A stretch of 64,000 nt of DNA from RH-AL1 sp965214415 (GCA_965214415.1 CBDCBQ010000003.1:2170001-2234000), one strand, 5' to 3'. Positions 52,761 through 61,843 are shown, counted from the first letter of the stretch. The notes: generated by a model not told the origin, from the sequence alone. Numbers and translations: made by a program.

Positions 52761-53858
52761 CTATTCGGCCGCGACCAGCCCCGTGGCGGGCGCGGCCGAT
52801 GCGACGAGACGCAGGTTCGGTCTCGACGGTGCCGGGGCCTGCGCGATCAGCTTCTCGTACGCGGCCACGTAGTTGCGGGCCATATGCGCCGCGGTGAAGC
52901 GCGTCTCGAAATAGCCGCGCACCTCGGCGCGATCGAGCGTCTTGGCGCGCGCAACGGCGGCGACGGCCTCGGCCATCGATTCGACGATGTAGCCGCCTCC
53001 GCCGGCCATCACCTCGGGCACCGAGCCGTTACGCCACGCGATCACCGGCGTGCCCGCCGACATCGCCTCGATCATCACGAGGCCGAACGGCTCCATCCAG
53101 TCGATCGGAAACAACAGCGCCAGCGCGTTGCCGACGAAGTCGCACTTCTGGCTCTCGTCGATCTCGCCGATGAACTCGATCAGCGGATGGTCGAGCAACG
53201 GCTCGATCTCGCGCTCGAAATACGTCCTGTCGACGTTGTCGACCTTGGCGGCGATCTTCAACTTCACGCCGGAACGCTTGGCGATCTCGATCGCGCGATC
53301 CGGGCGCTTCTCGGGCGAGATGCGGCCGAGGAAGGCGAGATAGTCGCCGCCCGTCGCGTTGAAGGGGCACACGTGCTCGGGCAGGCCGTGGTAGACGGTG
53401 GCGAGCCAGTTCATGTCCGGCGGCATCGGATCGCGTTGCCTGTCGGAGATCGAGATCAGCGGCATGTGCGGGTAGGCCTTGTAGACGGGCCAATAGTCCG
53501 GCACGTCGAGCCGCCCGTGCATGGTCGAGACCAGCTTGTGGCCCATGTCCTGGAACAGCGGGTACTGCAGCAGGTCGATATGGCAGTGGATGATGTCGAA
53601 GTCGTCGGCGCGGCGGCGGACGTTGTCGAGCATGACGATGTTGCTCGCGGTGTGATCGCCGATGTGCTGCAGGCGCAGGCCTGTCTCGCAGCCTGCCACG
53701 AGCTTGGCGGTCGTCCGCGACTCGCCGCTGGCGAAGAGCGTGACGTCGTGGCCTTGCCGAACGAGCTCCTCGGTAAGCCAGGAGACCACGCGCTCCGTGC
53801 CGCCGTAGAGCTTGGGCGGAACGGCCTCGGCGAGGGGCGCAATCTGGGCGATACGCAT
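52761..53858 (-). CDS. Glycosyltransferase family 4 protein
   Basis: A 365-residue GT-B enzyme. The N-terminal domain has AEAVPPKLYGGTERVVSWL and the DIIHCHIDLLQ strand. The C-terminal nucleotide-sugar domain has FLGRISPEKRPDRAIEIA and the E-x7-E motif EPFGLVMIEAMSAGTPVIAW. These are family 4 hallmarks. AAGGAG lies 9 bases before the ATG. The gene is convergent with the Tyr-rich protein and downstream of the ABC exporter on the same strand (75 bp gap). Donor and acceptor sugars are unknown. Confidence 0.92.
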   Translation of the reverse strand: MRIAQIAPLAEAVPPKLYGGTERVVSWLTEELVRQGHDVTLFASGESRTTAKLVAGCETGLRLQHIGDHTASNIVMLDNVRRRADDFDIIHCHIDLLQYPLFQDMGHKLVSTMHGRLDVPDYWPVYKAYPHMPLISISDRQRDPMPPDMNWLATVYHGLPEHVCPFNATGGDYLAFLGRISPEKRPDRAIEIAKRSGVKLKIAAKVDNVDRTYFEREIEPLLDHPLIEFIGEIDESQKCDFVGNALALLFPIDWMEPFGLVMIEAMSAGTPVIAWRNGSVPEVMAGGGGYIVESMAEAVAAVARAKTLDRAEVRGYFETRFTAAHMARNYVAAYEKLIAQAPAPSRPNLRLVASAAPATGLVAAE

Positions 53859-53933
53859 CGCGTAAGTCTCCTTTGTCGAACCTAAGTCGTTGACTTTACA
53901 CGACCCAACATGAACGGACCCTGCATACGGCTC

Positions 53934-55694
53934 TCACTCGGCGGCAGCCTGCAGGAGCGGCGCCTCGATCGGCACGGTGGCGGCGGGCGTGGGTGTGCCG
54001 TCGTAGCCACGCTCGGGCGGCTGGTCGCTGACGATCTTGCCCTTGGCGAGGGTGACGATCCGGTCGAACCCGTCGAGCGTGGCGATGCGATGCGCGATGG
54101 CGATCACGGTGCGTCCGCGCATCAGGTTCTCGAGCGCCGCGCGCACTTCGGCCTCCGACTTCGCGTCGAGCGCCGACGTCGCCTCGTCGAGCAGCAGGAT
54201 CGGCGCGTTCTTCAACAGCGCGCGGGCGATCGCGACGCGCTGGCGCTGGCCGCCGGAGAGCTTGGTGCCGCGATCGCCGACGAGCGTGTCGAGACCATCG
54301 GGCAGGTTGTCGATGAAGGCGCGGCAATTGGCGGCCTCGGCGGCACGCCAGACGTCATCGTCGCTGGCGTCCGGCCGGCCATAGCGGATGTTCTCCATCA
54401 GCGTGCGGTGGAACAGCGAGATGTCCTGCGGCACCACCGTCATCGCCTCGCGCAGGCTTTCCTGCGTCACGTATTGGATGTCCTGGCCATCGACGAGGAT
54501 GCGGCCGCCCTGCACGTCGTAGAAGCGCTGAAGCAGCGCGAACAAGGTCGACTTGCCGCCCCCGGACTCGCCGACGAGACCGACCCACTGACCGGGCTCG
54601 ATCTTCAGGTTGAAGCCGTCGCAGACGGTCTGTCCGTCAGGATAGGCGAAGCGCACCTTGTCGAACGTGACGCCGGCGCTGCGCGGCACGAGCTGCTTCG
54701 CGTCGGGATGGTCGACGAGGGTATGCGGCAGCAGCAGTGTCGCCAACGCCTCCGACAGGCGGGCGAGGTGCTGCGTGGCATCGACCAGCGCCACCGCGAG
54801 ATCGCGCGTCGCCGACAGGATCGACAGCCCCAACGTCGCGACCAGGATCACCTGGCCGCTGGTCGCGTGCTTGGCCTCCCACAACGTGACGACCCAGTAG
54901 AGAAGGCCGAGCGTCACCGCGATCGTGACCCCGGCGTGGATCAGCCGCAGCTTCTCGAGATAGAGCAGGCTGCGCTTGCGCGCGTTCATCTCGCGATCGA
55001 GCGTGCGATCGAAGCGCAGGAACTCGTGCGGCAGTCCACCGAAGGATTTGACGAGCGACATGTTGCCGACGAGGTCGACCACCTCGCCGTCGACGGCCGC
55101 GGCCTTGTCGGCGAAGTCGTGGTGCAGCGGCTTGCCGGCGGCGGCGATGCGAAACATCAGGATGATGACGCAGCCGCAGATCACCGCGAGCATCAGCGAC
55201 ATCAGCTTCGAGACGCTGCCGATATAGATGATCGCGCCGATCGATGCGACGCACGGCGGCAGCACGTTCCACACGAACATGTTCTCGATCGTGAAGAAGG
55301 CGTTCGACGTCGCTGTCACCCGGCTCGCCAGGGTGCCTGGCTGGCGCTCGGAGAAGAACGCGGGTGCGTGACCGGTGAGGTGGCGAAACAGATCGCGGCG
55401 TATGTCGCCGGTCACCTTCACGAAGGTGAAGCTCGCGATGTAGCTCGCCACGCGCCACAGCAGATTGTCGGCCGCGATGAGGCCGGCGAGCAGGAACAGC
55501 GCGACCCAGACGCGCGACACCTGGCCGGAGCCGAGCGCGTCGACGAGCTTCTTGACGCCGTACTGCGTGCTGACCGAACAGCCGACCGCGCCGACGACGC
55601 CGAGCAGAATTCCGAGATGCGATAGCGGCCGATGACGGATGTATCGGCCGAGGAATGGCCACGGGCGCTGGGCGTATCGGCAGAGATCGTCCAA
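53934..55694 (-). CDS. ABC exporter, fused membrane and ATPase domains (MsbA/NdvA type)
   Basis: A 586-residue half-transporter. Six helices occupy residues about 20-320, followed by an ATPase domain with Walker A GESGGGKST, a Q-loop VVPQDISLFH, signature LSGGQRQR, Walker B ILLLDEATSALD and switch AHRI. It works as a homodimer in the inner membrane. Sequence style is that of lipid/glycan or drug exporters. TTG 55694 is taken as the start (MDDLCRY); no strong ribosome-binding site is visible. A GT4 gene follows on the same strand and may or may not be functionally linked. Confidence 0.92.
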   Translation of the reverse strand: MDDLCRYAQRPWPFLGRYIRHRPLSHLGILLGVVGAVGCSVSTQYGVKKLVDALGSGQVSRVWVALFLLAGLIAADNLLWRVASYIASFTFVKVTGDIRRDLFRHLTGHAPAFFSERQPGTLASRVTATSNAFFTIENMFVWNVLPPCVASIGAIIYIGSVSKLMSLMLAVICGCVIILMFRIAAAGKPLHHDFADKAAAVDGEVVDLVGNMSLVKSFGGLPHEFLRFDRTLDREMNARKRSLLYLEKLRLIHAGVTIAVTLGLLYWVVTLWEAKHATSGQVILVATLGLSILSATRDLAVALVDATQHLARLSEALATLLLPHTLVDHPDAKQLVPRSAGVTFDKVRFAYPDGQTVCDGFNLKIEPGQWVGLVGESGGGKSTLFALLQRFYDVQGGRILVDGQDIQYVTQESLREAMTVVPQDISLFHRTLMENIRYGRPDASDDDVWRAAEAANCRAFIDNLPDGLDTLVGDRGTKLSGGQRQRVAIARALLKNAPILLLDEATSALDAKSEAEVRAALENLMRGRTVIAIAHRIATLDGFDRIVTLAKGKIVSDQPPERGYDGTPTPAATVPIEAPLLQAAAE

Positions 55695-55803
55695 GCAGCA
55701 AACCCCGTCTTACGTGGCAGCCGTGACACGGAACCTGGCCGCGACATCATGTCATGAACGCCGAAGGAAGGTGCGAGTTTCCGCCACATATGTGGAAGCG
55801 TAA

Positions 55804-57126
55804 CTATTCGTGATGGTGCAACGAGCCTAGTGCGCGCGTCTCCGGCATCGCGACGAGCGGTACGAGAAACCCGACGGTGGCGATCGAAGTCAGCCCGTAG
55901 AATGCGTAGGCGCTGCTGAAATGGTCGGTGAGGACACCCGCGATGGTCGCGCTGAACGCCGCGCCCACCCCCATCGCCGTGCCGAGCACGCCCTGCGCGA
56001 GCGCGTAGCGCGGAGTGCCGCGGGTCGTGTCGGCGGCGATCAGCGGCACCATCACGCCGAGCACGGAGGCGGAGACGCCATCGAGCACCTGGATCGCCAC
56101 GATCCAGGCCGGGTCGGTCACGAGCGCGAGCCCTAGGCCGCGCAGCGGCAAGGCAAGGCAGGCGACGAGCAGCAGAGGGCGACGACCCCAACGCTGCGCC
56201 AGCGTGCCGACGACCGGCGACAGCAGCGCCACCATGATCTGCGGGACGACGATGCAGGCGGCGATGAAGATCGTCGGGGAGCGCGCCGAGCGCAGCGTCA
56301 GCATGCTGCCGACGAGCGGGAGCATGGCGGCGTTGGCGAGGAAGAACAGCGCGATCGTGATCGCCAGCACGAGCATCGCCCGGTTGCGTAGCAGCGCGCG
56401 GAGGTCGGCGGCGATTCCCGCGGATGAGGCGACGGCCGGCGCGGCGACCGTGAGTGGCGCGGCGACGTCATTGGCGTAGACCGGTTTCACCTGCCGCAGG
56501 GCGAGAATCGCCGGCACGGCGAGCGCGGCGGTGACGAAGAAGACGGCCTGGTTCGAGACGTAATAGCCGCACGCGCCCATGCCGCCTGCCGCGAGCGCGC
56601 TGCCGGCGGACGCGAAGCTGGCGTTGCGACCGAGCCGGCGGCTGATGCCCGTGTGGCCGACCAGGCCGAGACTGACGGTCGCGATCGCCGGCGACAGCAC
56701 GCAACTCGCCGCCGAATGCAGGATCCACGCAAACAGGATCACCGGAAACAGCGAGCTCAGCGCGACCATCAGGCCGGCGGCACCGATCAGCGCGACCGAG
56801 ACCGCCGCGATCAGCGTCTTCGAGCGCAGCTTGTCGACGAGCGCGCCGCCGGGCATCTGCCCCGCGAGGCCGACGAGGCCGCCGACCATGAGCACGAGGC
56901 CGATGTCGGTCTGGCTCCACTTCTCGGTGGTCAGATAGACGGCGATGAACGGGCCGAAGCCGGTCTGCAGGTTGGCGCAGAAAAACGAGAACCAATCGAG
57001 GCCGCCCTGGCTGCGCCGCGCACGTTCGCCGGCTGTCGCCGCCGCGATCTCGACGGCCGTCGCGGCCGAGATGTCGGCGCCGGCCGGCGGGCCGCGCATC
57101 GCTCTCGCCAGACTACCGCCCTGCAT
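55804..57126 (-). CDS. Major facilitator superfamily transporter
   Basis: A 440-residue membrane protein with about 12 helices and a polar N-terminus of about 45 residues. LVGLAGQMPGGALVDKLRSK is the loop 2-3 motif region (G-x3-D-x-[KR]), and TLAQRWGRRPLLL is the second-half equivalent. The ATG at 57126 has GGAAGGG about 5 bases upstream, preferred over GTG 57129. Resembles sugar or multidrug MFS efflux carriers; the substrate is unknown. Confidence 0.88.
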   Translation of the reverse strand: MQGGSLARAMRGPPAGADISAATAVEIAAATAGERARRSQGGLDWFSFFCANLQTGFGPFIAVYLTTEKWSQTDIGLVLMVGGLVGLAGQMPGGALVDKLRSKTLIAAVSVALIGAAGLMVALSSLFPVILFAWILHSAASCVLSPAIATVSLGLVGHTGISRRLGRNASFASAGSALAAGGMGACGYYVSNQAVFFVTAALAVPAILALRQVKPVYANDVAAPLTVAAPAVASSAGIAADLRALLRNRAMLVLAITIALFFLANAAMLPLVGSMLTLRSARSPTIFIAACIVVPQIMVALLSPVVGTLAQRWGRRPLLLVACLALPLRGLGLALVTDPAWIVAIQVLDGVSASVLGVMVPLIAADTTRGTPRYALAQGVLGTAMGVGAAFSATIAGVLTDHFSSAYAFYGLTSIATVGFLVPLVAMPETRALGSLHHHE

Positions 57127-57213
57127 CACATCCCTTCCGTCGCGATGCTCGAGGCATCGGACATCAGTCGAAGATCCGACTGCATCGATCGCGCCATGGC
57201 GCCGGACCGCGGC

Positions 57214-57876
57214 TCACTTCCGCGTGTCCCCGGCTGGGGCGTCGCCGGCGCGCGGAGCGGCCTTCGGCTCCGACTTAGGCGCGGGCTTCGGCTCCTCGGA
57301 CTTCGACCCGGCCTTGGCCGGCTCCATCTTGTTCGGCTCGGCCTTGGCCGGCTCCATCCTGGCCGGCTCCATCTTGGGCAGTTCGAGCACGACGACTGGA
57401 TCGCCAACCTTGTATTCGGGCGCGACGCGGACCTGGTTGCGCGTGAGCGCGAGCACCGCCTGGGCATCCTTGCCTTCGCCGCCGAATTTCAGCGTTGTCC
57501 AGTCGACCGCCACCTTGCGGCTGCCGACGCCAAGCATGCCGCCGAAATCGATGACGGCGGCGCGGACATCGCCGCGCGGCGTAACGAGAATATCGACGAC
57601 ATGTCCCATGTCCTCGCCCATGAAGCTTTTCAACGGCATGCCGATCACGCTTTCGACGGCGTTCAGGTCGAGCACGACCGCGCTCGTCTCGGCTTGCGGG
57701 GGAGCAGGCGATGGGGGCGGTGCTGGCTCGGGCTTAGCGGCGGCAGGGGCGGCCTTGCTATCGGAGCGAGTCGCTGGCTTGGACGACGGTCCCGTCGCCT
57801 GCTGCTTGGTCGCTTGCGCCAGCGCCGAGTGCGTCAAAAGACATGAGATCGCGATCAGAACCGGCAGGCGTGACAA
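57214..57876 (-). CDS. Exported PRC-barrel domain protein
   Basis: A 220-residue protein. The signal peptide is residues 1-20 (LPVLIAISCLLTHSALAQ), then an Ala/Pro/Lys-rich linker, a PRC-barrel (about 75-160: VIGMPLKSFMGEDMGHVVDIL, GDVRAAVIDFGGMLGVGSRKVAVDW) and a tail of MEPAKAE-type repeats and PKSEPK. TTG 57876 is chosen because GGAGG sits 8 bases upstream and it starts the signal peptide exactly. PRC-barrels of this class are common exported proteins in Hyphomicrobiales; the role is unknown. Confidence 0.82.
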   Translation of the reverse strand: MSRLPVLIAISCLLTHSALAQATKQQATGPSSKPATRSDSKAAPAAAKPEPAPPPSPAPPQAETSAVVLDLNAVESVIGMPLKSFMGEDMGHVVDILVTPRGDVRAAVIDFGGMLGVGSRKVAVDWTTLKFGGEGKDAQAVLALTRNQVRVAPEYKVGDPVVVLELPKMEPARMEPAKAEPNKMEPAKAGSKSEEPKPAPKSEPKAAPRAGDAPAGDTRK

Positions 57877-58000
57877 ACCAACGACCTCCGCGTCGAACCG
57901 ATGTCGCGATATGTTGAATCCTCGCCGCCTTGCGAAAGTTCCGGACCACGGCCGGGTCGGCGAGGCGAGGCGCGGCCGGCGAAGCGCCGCCGCATGCGGC

Positions 58001-58034
58001 AAAAAAAATCCCTGACCGAAAGAGGCCAGGGATT
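58001..58034 (-). terminator. Intrinsic terminator of cspA
   Basis: Read on the minus strand: a stem atccctggcc / ggtcagggat with a short loop, followed by seven or eight T residues. It lies about 50 bases past the cspA stop and is the clearest rho-independent terminator in the window. Confidence 0.92.
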
Positions 58035-58083
58035 CATATTAACAATTGATACGTATCCCCACGATCCGTGGGCCCGTTGGAGC

Positions 58084-58293
58084 TTAGCCAGCCTGCAGGT
58101 TCGACGCCGCCTGCTTGCCGGTTCGACGATCGGCGACGACCTCGTACGAAAGCTTTTGACCTTCCTGCAAGAAGCGCATGCCGGCCTGCTCGACCGCGCT
58201 CACGTGCACGAATACGTCCTTGCCGCCCTCGTCCGGCTGAATGAAGCCATAGCCTTTTTCGGCATTAAACCATTTGACAGTACCAGTCGCCAT
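58084..58293 (-). CDS. cspA: Cold shock domain protein
   Basis: A 69-residue RNA/ssDNA chaperone. RNP1 is KGYGFI (residues 13-18) and RNP2 is VFVHVS (27-32), both intact, with the standard MATGTVKWFN start. GAGGA lies 8-9 bases before the ATG. The upstream 200 bp is AT-rich, gene-free and holds a hairpin (58331-58366), suggesting a long structured 5' leader as in other csp genes. A strong terminator follows. Confidence 0.96.
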   Translation of the reverse strand: MATGTVKWFNAEKGYGFIQPDEGGKDVFVHVSAVEQAGMRFLQEGQKLSYEVVADRRTGKQAASNLQAG

Positions 58294-58330
58294 AGAGGCA
58301 TTCCTCGAGTCGTTAGTGTAGAGATTGATG

Positions 58331-58366
58331 TGTGCGACATCCCACACAAAGGTGTGATTTCGCACA
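58331..58366 (-). promoter_or_regulatory. Hairpin in the cspA 5' leader
   Basis: An interrupted palindrome: outer arms tgtgcga / tcgcaca (7 bp, exact), an internal bulge, inner arms cacac / gtgtg (5 bp) and a 4-base loop. It starts about 38 bases upstream of the cspA ATG, in AT-rich DNA (58298-58507). It could be an RNA thermosensor element or an operator; the choice cannot be made from sequence alone. Confidence 0.55.
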
Positions 58367-58507
58367 GCTCGACAAAGAGTGCAGGTCGTCCACAGACATC
58401 AAGATTGATGTGAGGCCAAACCATTCGGCCATGTTCGATGGGTTCGTAAATAAGTTAAGTTCGCGGTTTATACAAGGCGCGCAAAAGCTTGGCCGCAAGA
58501 TTTCGGC

Positions 58508-59443
58508 TTACAGTTTTGTTAGGTCCAGGCGACGAACGCCCGCGATCGTCGTGCCGCTCGATTGGAGGATGCGATCACGCGCGATCCGCAGCGGCTCGCT
58601 CGCCACTAACATCTGATGGGCATTGGCATGCAGCAGCGTTGCCGCGTCGCGCATGATCCCGACATGCCCCTTCCAGAATACGAGGTCGCCGCGCTGGAGT
58701 CCTTCGAGCGTGGGACCCGGCTCGATCGCGAGACCATGTCCAGCCTGCATGTCGGTATCACGCGGCAGCTCGAGCCCGGCGAGCGCGGTGGCAAGCTGCA
58801 CGAGCCCGGAGCAATCGATTCCGAGCGGTGTCTTGCCACCCCATAGATATGGTGTGCCCATAAGCGTTTCGGCCACCGCGACGTAATCCGGCGCCATTGT
58901 CTCCAACGGCGAGAGATGCGTGGCGAACACGTAAGCGTGATCGCCGATCTTGCTGAATGAGCCGCTCGTCGACTCGACGCGCACGCGGCCGTCGAGCGGG
59001 ATCGCGCCGCGCGCCGGCTGCTTCATGTCGGCGGCCGGATAGATGAAGGTCCGCCGCACGATCACGCGATGAGTGATATCTATGTTGTCGCGAATGAGCG
59101 CGCGCATCGCGACGTAGCCGACGTAGCCGTCGCGCCGCGCCTGCACCCAGCCCCAGCCGTCCAGATCCTCGAGGACCGTCACCTCTTCGCCGTAGAGAAG
59201 CTGCGTCTCGAGCGGCGCGTCGGGGCGCGGCGCGCGCTTGAGGTCGACGCGCTCGCGAGCGACCGTGAAGCGCTCGCCGTCGACGTAGCGCTCGGCGAGG
59301 ACGCGCTCGCGAAGCGACGCAGCGGCAAGATCGCCGCGCGCCGGGGTCAGCGGCGGATCGAGCGGCTTGGGATCGAGCGGCTTGGGATCGAGCGGCTTGG
59401 GATCGAGCGGCTTGGGATCGAGCGGCTTGGGATCGTCGCTCAA
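58508..59443 (-). CDS. NlpC/P60 peptidase with SH3 domain
   Basis: A 311-residue protein. Residues 4-28 are five exact copies of DPKPL. An SH3-like region follows (about 60-125: GEEVTVLEDLDGWGWVQARRDGYVGYV), then the NlpC/P60 domain with catalytic Cys in LGIDCSGLVQ (about residue 205), His in GHVGIM and a third polar residue (HANAHQ). It hydrolyses peptide stems of peptidoglycan. No signal peptide, so it probably acts on turnover peptides in the cytoplasm. The TTG start overlaps the aminopeptidase stop as TTGA (59440-59443), so the two are coupled. Confidence 0.9.
   Translation of the reverse strand: MSDDPKPLDPKPLDPKPLDPKPLDPKPLDPPLTPARGDLAAASLRERVLAERYVDGERFTVARERVDLKRAPRPDAPLETQLLYGEEVTVLEDLDGWGWVQARRDGYVGYVAMRALIRDNIDITHRVIVRRTFIYPAADMKQPARGAIPLDGRVRVESTSGSFSKIGDHAYVFATHLSPLETMAPDYVAVAETLMGTPYLWGGKTPLGIDCSGLVQLATALAGLELPRDTDMQAGHGLAIEPGPTLEGLQRGDLVFWKGHVGIMRDAATLLHANAHQMLVASEPLRIARDRILQSSGTTIAGVRRLDLTKL
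59356..59430 (-). repeat. Five tandem 15-bp repeats inside the NlpC/P60 gene
   Basis: Five identical copies of gatcgagcggcttgg (75 bp) encode DPKPL five times. The unit is a multiple of three, so copy-number change would lengthen or shorten the N-terminal tail without breaking the frame. Confidence 0.97.
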
Positions 59444-60840
59444 CGCGCGCGCCCACCCGCGGGAAAGCGCTCGCGCAGCATCGCGAACAGGCCACGCGCC
59501 AACTGCACCTCGCCGCCCTCAGGTCGGCCGGGCTTGGCCGACGGCGTCCAGCCGTAGACGTCGAAATGCGCCCAGGCGCCGGCCCGCTCGACGAAGCGGC
59601 GCAGGAACAGCGCGGCCGTGATCGAGCCGGCGAACGAGCCGCCGGAGATGTTGGAGAGATCCGCCACCTTGCTCTTGAGCAGCTTGTCGTAGGGCTCCCA
59701 CAGCGGCATCCGCCAGCCGGGATCGTTGGTCGCGGCGGCATGCGCCGCGATCGCCGCGGCAAGCGGCTCATCCATCGTGTAATAGGGCGGCAGATCGGGA
59801 CCGAGCGCCACGCGCGCGGCGCCGGTCAACGTTGCGAAATCGAACAGCAGGTCGGGCGCTTCCTCGTCGGCGAGCGCGAGCGCGTCGGCGAGAATCAAGC
59901 GACCCTCGGCGTCGGTGTTGCCGACCTCGACGCTGAGGCCCTTGCGGCTCGGCAGGATGTCGCCCGGGCGAAAGGCGTTGCCGGCGATCGAATTCTCGAC
60001 GATCGGCAGCAGCACCCGCAGGCGTACCGGCAGCTCGGCACCCATGATCATGGCGGCGAGCGCGAGCGCGGTGGCGGCGCCGCCCATGTCCTTCTTCATC
60101 AGCAGCATGCCGGAGCTCGGCTTGATGTCGAGGCCGCCGGTGTCGAAGCAGACTCCCTTGCCGACCAGCGTCACCTTGGGCGCGGCTGGATCGCCCCAGG
60201 CGATATCGACGAGCCGCGGTGCCTCCGCCGCCGCGCGGCCGACGGCGTGGATCATCGGCAAATCGCTTGCGAGAAGATCGTCGCCGACGATCGAGCCGAC
60301 AACGGCGCCATGCGCATCCGCGATCTCGCGCGCGGCCGCCTCCAGCGCGTCCGGACCGAGGTCGTTCGCGGGCCGATTGATGAGGTCGCGCCCCATCGCG
60401 ATCGCGCCGGCGACGAGGTCGACGCCAGCGGCATCGACACCGTCCGGCGCGCGGAGACGCGGCGCGGCGTTCGCGGTCGTCTTGGTCTTGCGGAAGCGGT
60501 CGAACGCGTAGGCGCCGAGCTCGAAGCCGAGCGCGGCGAGGGCGCCATCCTCGAACCCGCCCGCCAGCGCATAAGTGCCGGCCGGCAGCGCGCCGGCGAG
60601 CTTGCCGGTGACGAACGGGTCGCGCGCGCGACCCTCGCCGACGCCGATCAGAACGCCGACGATCTTGCCGTCCTCGCCGGGCGCGAGAAAGACCTCGCCG
60701 GGCTCGCCCTTGTAGCCGCAGGCGGCGAGATAGCCGGCCGCGATACGGGGCAGCGACGCGACGATCGCCTCGAGCGTCTTCGGCGTGACGCCGTGGATGG
60801 CGATCGTCTCGCCGTGCCGCTCCGCCCGATCCACCAGCAT
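59440..60840 (-). CDS. Leucyl aminopeptidase family (M17) protein
   Basis: A 466-residue cytosolic metallopeptidase. The M17 signature NTDAEGRL is intact, together with VGKGVCFDTGGLDIKP, MLLMKKDMGGAA and LPIVENSIAGNAFRPGDI, which supply the two-zinc site and catalytic Lys/Arg. ATG 60840 is preferred over GTG 60852 since GGGG lies about 7 bases upstream of the ATG. It is coupled to the NlpC/P60 gene by overlap; together they could break down murein peptides. It is divergent from tadD. Confidence 0.93.
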   Translation of the reverse strand: MLVDRAERHGETIAIHGVTPKTLEAIVASLPRIAAGYLAACGYKGEPGEVFLAPGEDGKIVGVLIGVGEGRARDPFVTGKLAGALPAGTYALAGGFEDGALAALGFELGAYAFDRFRKTKTTANAAPRLRAPDGVDAAGVDLVAGAIAMGRDLINRPANDLGPDALEAAAREIADAHGAVVGSIVGDDLLASDLPMIHAVGRAAAEAPRLVDIAWGDPAAPKVTLVGKGVCFDTGGLDIKPSSGMLLMKKDMGGAATALALAAMIMGAELPVRLRVLLPIVENSIAGNAFRPGDILPSRKGLSVEVGNTDAEGRLILADALALADEEAPDLLFDFATLTGAARVALGPDLPPYYTMDEPLAAAIAAHAAATNDPGWRMPLWEPYDKLLKSKVADLSNISGGSFAGSITAALFLRRFVERAGAWAHFDVYGWTPSAKPGRPEGGEVQLARGLFAMLRERFPAGGRAR

Positions 60841-60897
60841 CTTTTTCCCCACCTTCGACGAACGCCCAGGCGCGAGCGCCCCAAAACGGGACGTCCT

Positions 60898-60920
60898 TTA
60901 AGCATTCGTTAGCGTTAACC
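60898..60920. promoter_or_regulatory. CtrA-like binding site between the aminopeptidase gene and tadD
   Basis: TTAA-gcattcg-TTAG (60898-60912) fits the CtrA consensus TTAA-N7-TTAA with one mismatch, and is directly followed by a further half-site TTAACC (60915-60920). CtrA controls Tad/Cpa pilus genes in other alphaproteobacteria. The region is AT-rich against its surroundings, as expected for a promoter. Confidence 0.5.
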
Positions 60921-60973
60921 TTTTATTGCTTCGTCAAAGCCGTTCAAGCCGGCCCCCGCCCGAGGCGCACACG

Positions 60974-61843
60974 ATGGCACGTCACGCTCAAAGCCGCACC
61001 TTCGGCCTTTCCCTCCGGCGCATCGCGCCCTGCCTCTTCGTCCTCGGCCTCGCGCTCGCCGCCGGCGGCTGCGAGAGCGTGATGATGCCGGCCGCCGATC
61101 CGGTCGCCTCGCGTCCGCCGCCGTCGGCGAGCGACCAGGTCGCGCTGCGCGCCTACGCGGAAACGCTGGAGCCGCGCTACGCCAAGGACCCCGAGGACAA
61201 GCTCATCGCCCTGCACTACGCGACCGCGCTGCGCGGGCTCGGCCAGCACGCGCAGGCCGTCGCCGTGCTGCAGGGGCTCGCCGTCAAGAACCCGCGCGAC
61301 ATGCCGGTGCTCGCCGCCTACGGCAAGGCCCTGGCCGACGCGGGGCGCCTGCAGGAGGCAGCCAACGTGCTGGAGCGCGCGCATACGCCCGACCGGCCGA
61401 GCTGGAGCGTGCTCTCCGCGCAGGGGTCGGTAGCCGATCAACTCGGCGACCACGCCGGCGCGCAAGCCTATTACGACGCGGCCCTGAAGATCCGGCCGAA
61501 CGAGCCCGACGTGCTCTCCAACATGGGTCTGTCCTACGCGCTCGAGCGCAAGATGCCGCAGGCCGAGGCGGCGCTGCGGCTCGCCGTTTCGCAGCCCACC
61601 GCCGACATGCGGGTGCGCCAGAACCTCGCCCTGGTGCTGTCGCTCGAAGGCAAGTACGCCGACGCGGAGGCGATCTCGCGGCAGGATCTGCCGCCGGTGG
61701 ACGCGGCCGAGAACGTCGCGCAGATCAAGCAGACGATCGCCGGCTCGCCGACGTGGGCTCCGCTCAAGTCCGCCCCGCGGCGCGTGTCGACGCGCGCCGT
61801 CGACAAGCCGATCCAGACCGCCTCGCGCGACGTGGCGGAGTAG
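60974..61843 (+). CDS. tadD: Tad pilus assembly TPR lipoprotein
   Basis: A 289-residue lipoprotein: lipobox LALAAGGC with lipidated Cys33, then TPR units (KLIALHYATALRGLGQHAQAV, PVLAAYGKALADAGRLQEA, PNEPDVLSNMGLSYALERKMPQA) and a Lys/Arg-containing tail. TadD-type proteins help place the pilus secretin in the outer membrane. ATG 60974 starts the signal. It faces tadC, tadB and tadA, with stops 19 bases apart. Confidence 0.85.
   Translation: MARHAQSRTFGLSLRRIAPCLFVLGLALAAGGCESVMMPAADPVASRPPPSASDQVALRAYAETLEPRYAKDPEDKLIALHYATALRGLGQHAQAVAVLQGLAVKNPRDMPVLAAYGKALADAGRLQEAANVLERAHTPDRPSWSVLSAQGSVADQLGDHAGAQAYYDAALKIRPNEPDVLSNMGLSYALERKMPQAEAALRLAVSQPTADMRVRQNLALVLSLEGKYADAEAISRQDLPPVDAAENVAQIKQTIAGSPTWAPLKSAPRRVSTRAVDKPIQTASRDVAE

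Noticed and set aside
59356..59430. Regular short repeats considered as a CRISPR or satellite array
   Set aside because: The repeats are contiguous, without spacers, and code in frame for DPKPL inside an NlpC/P60 gene.
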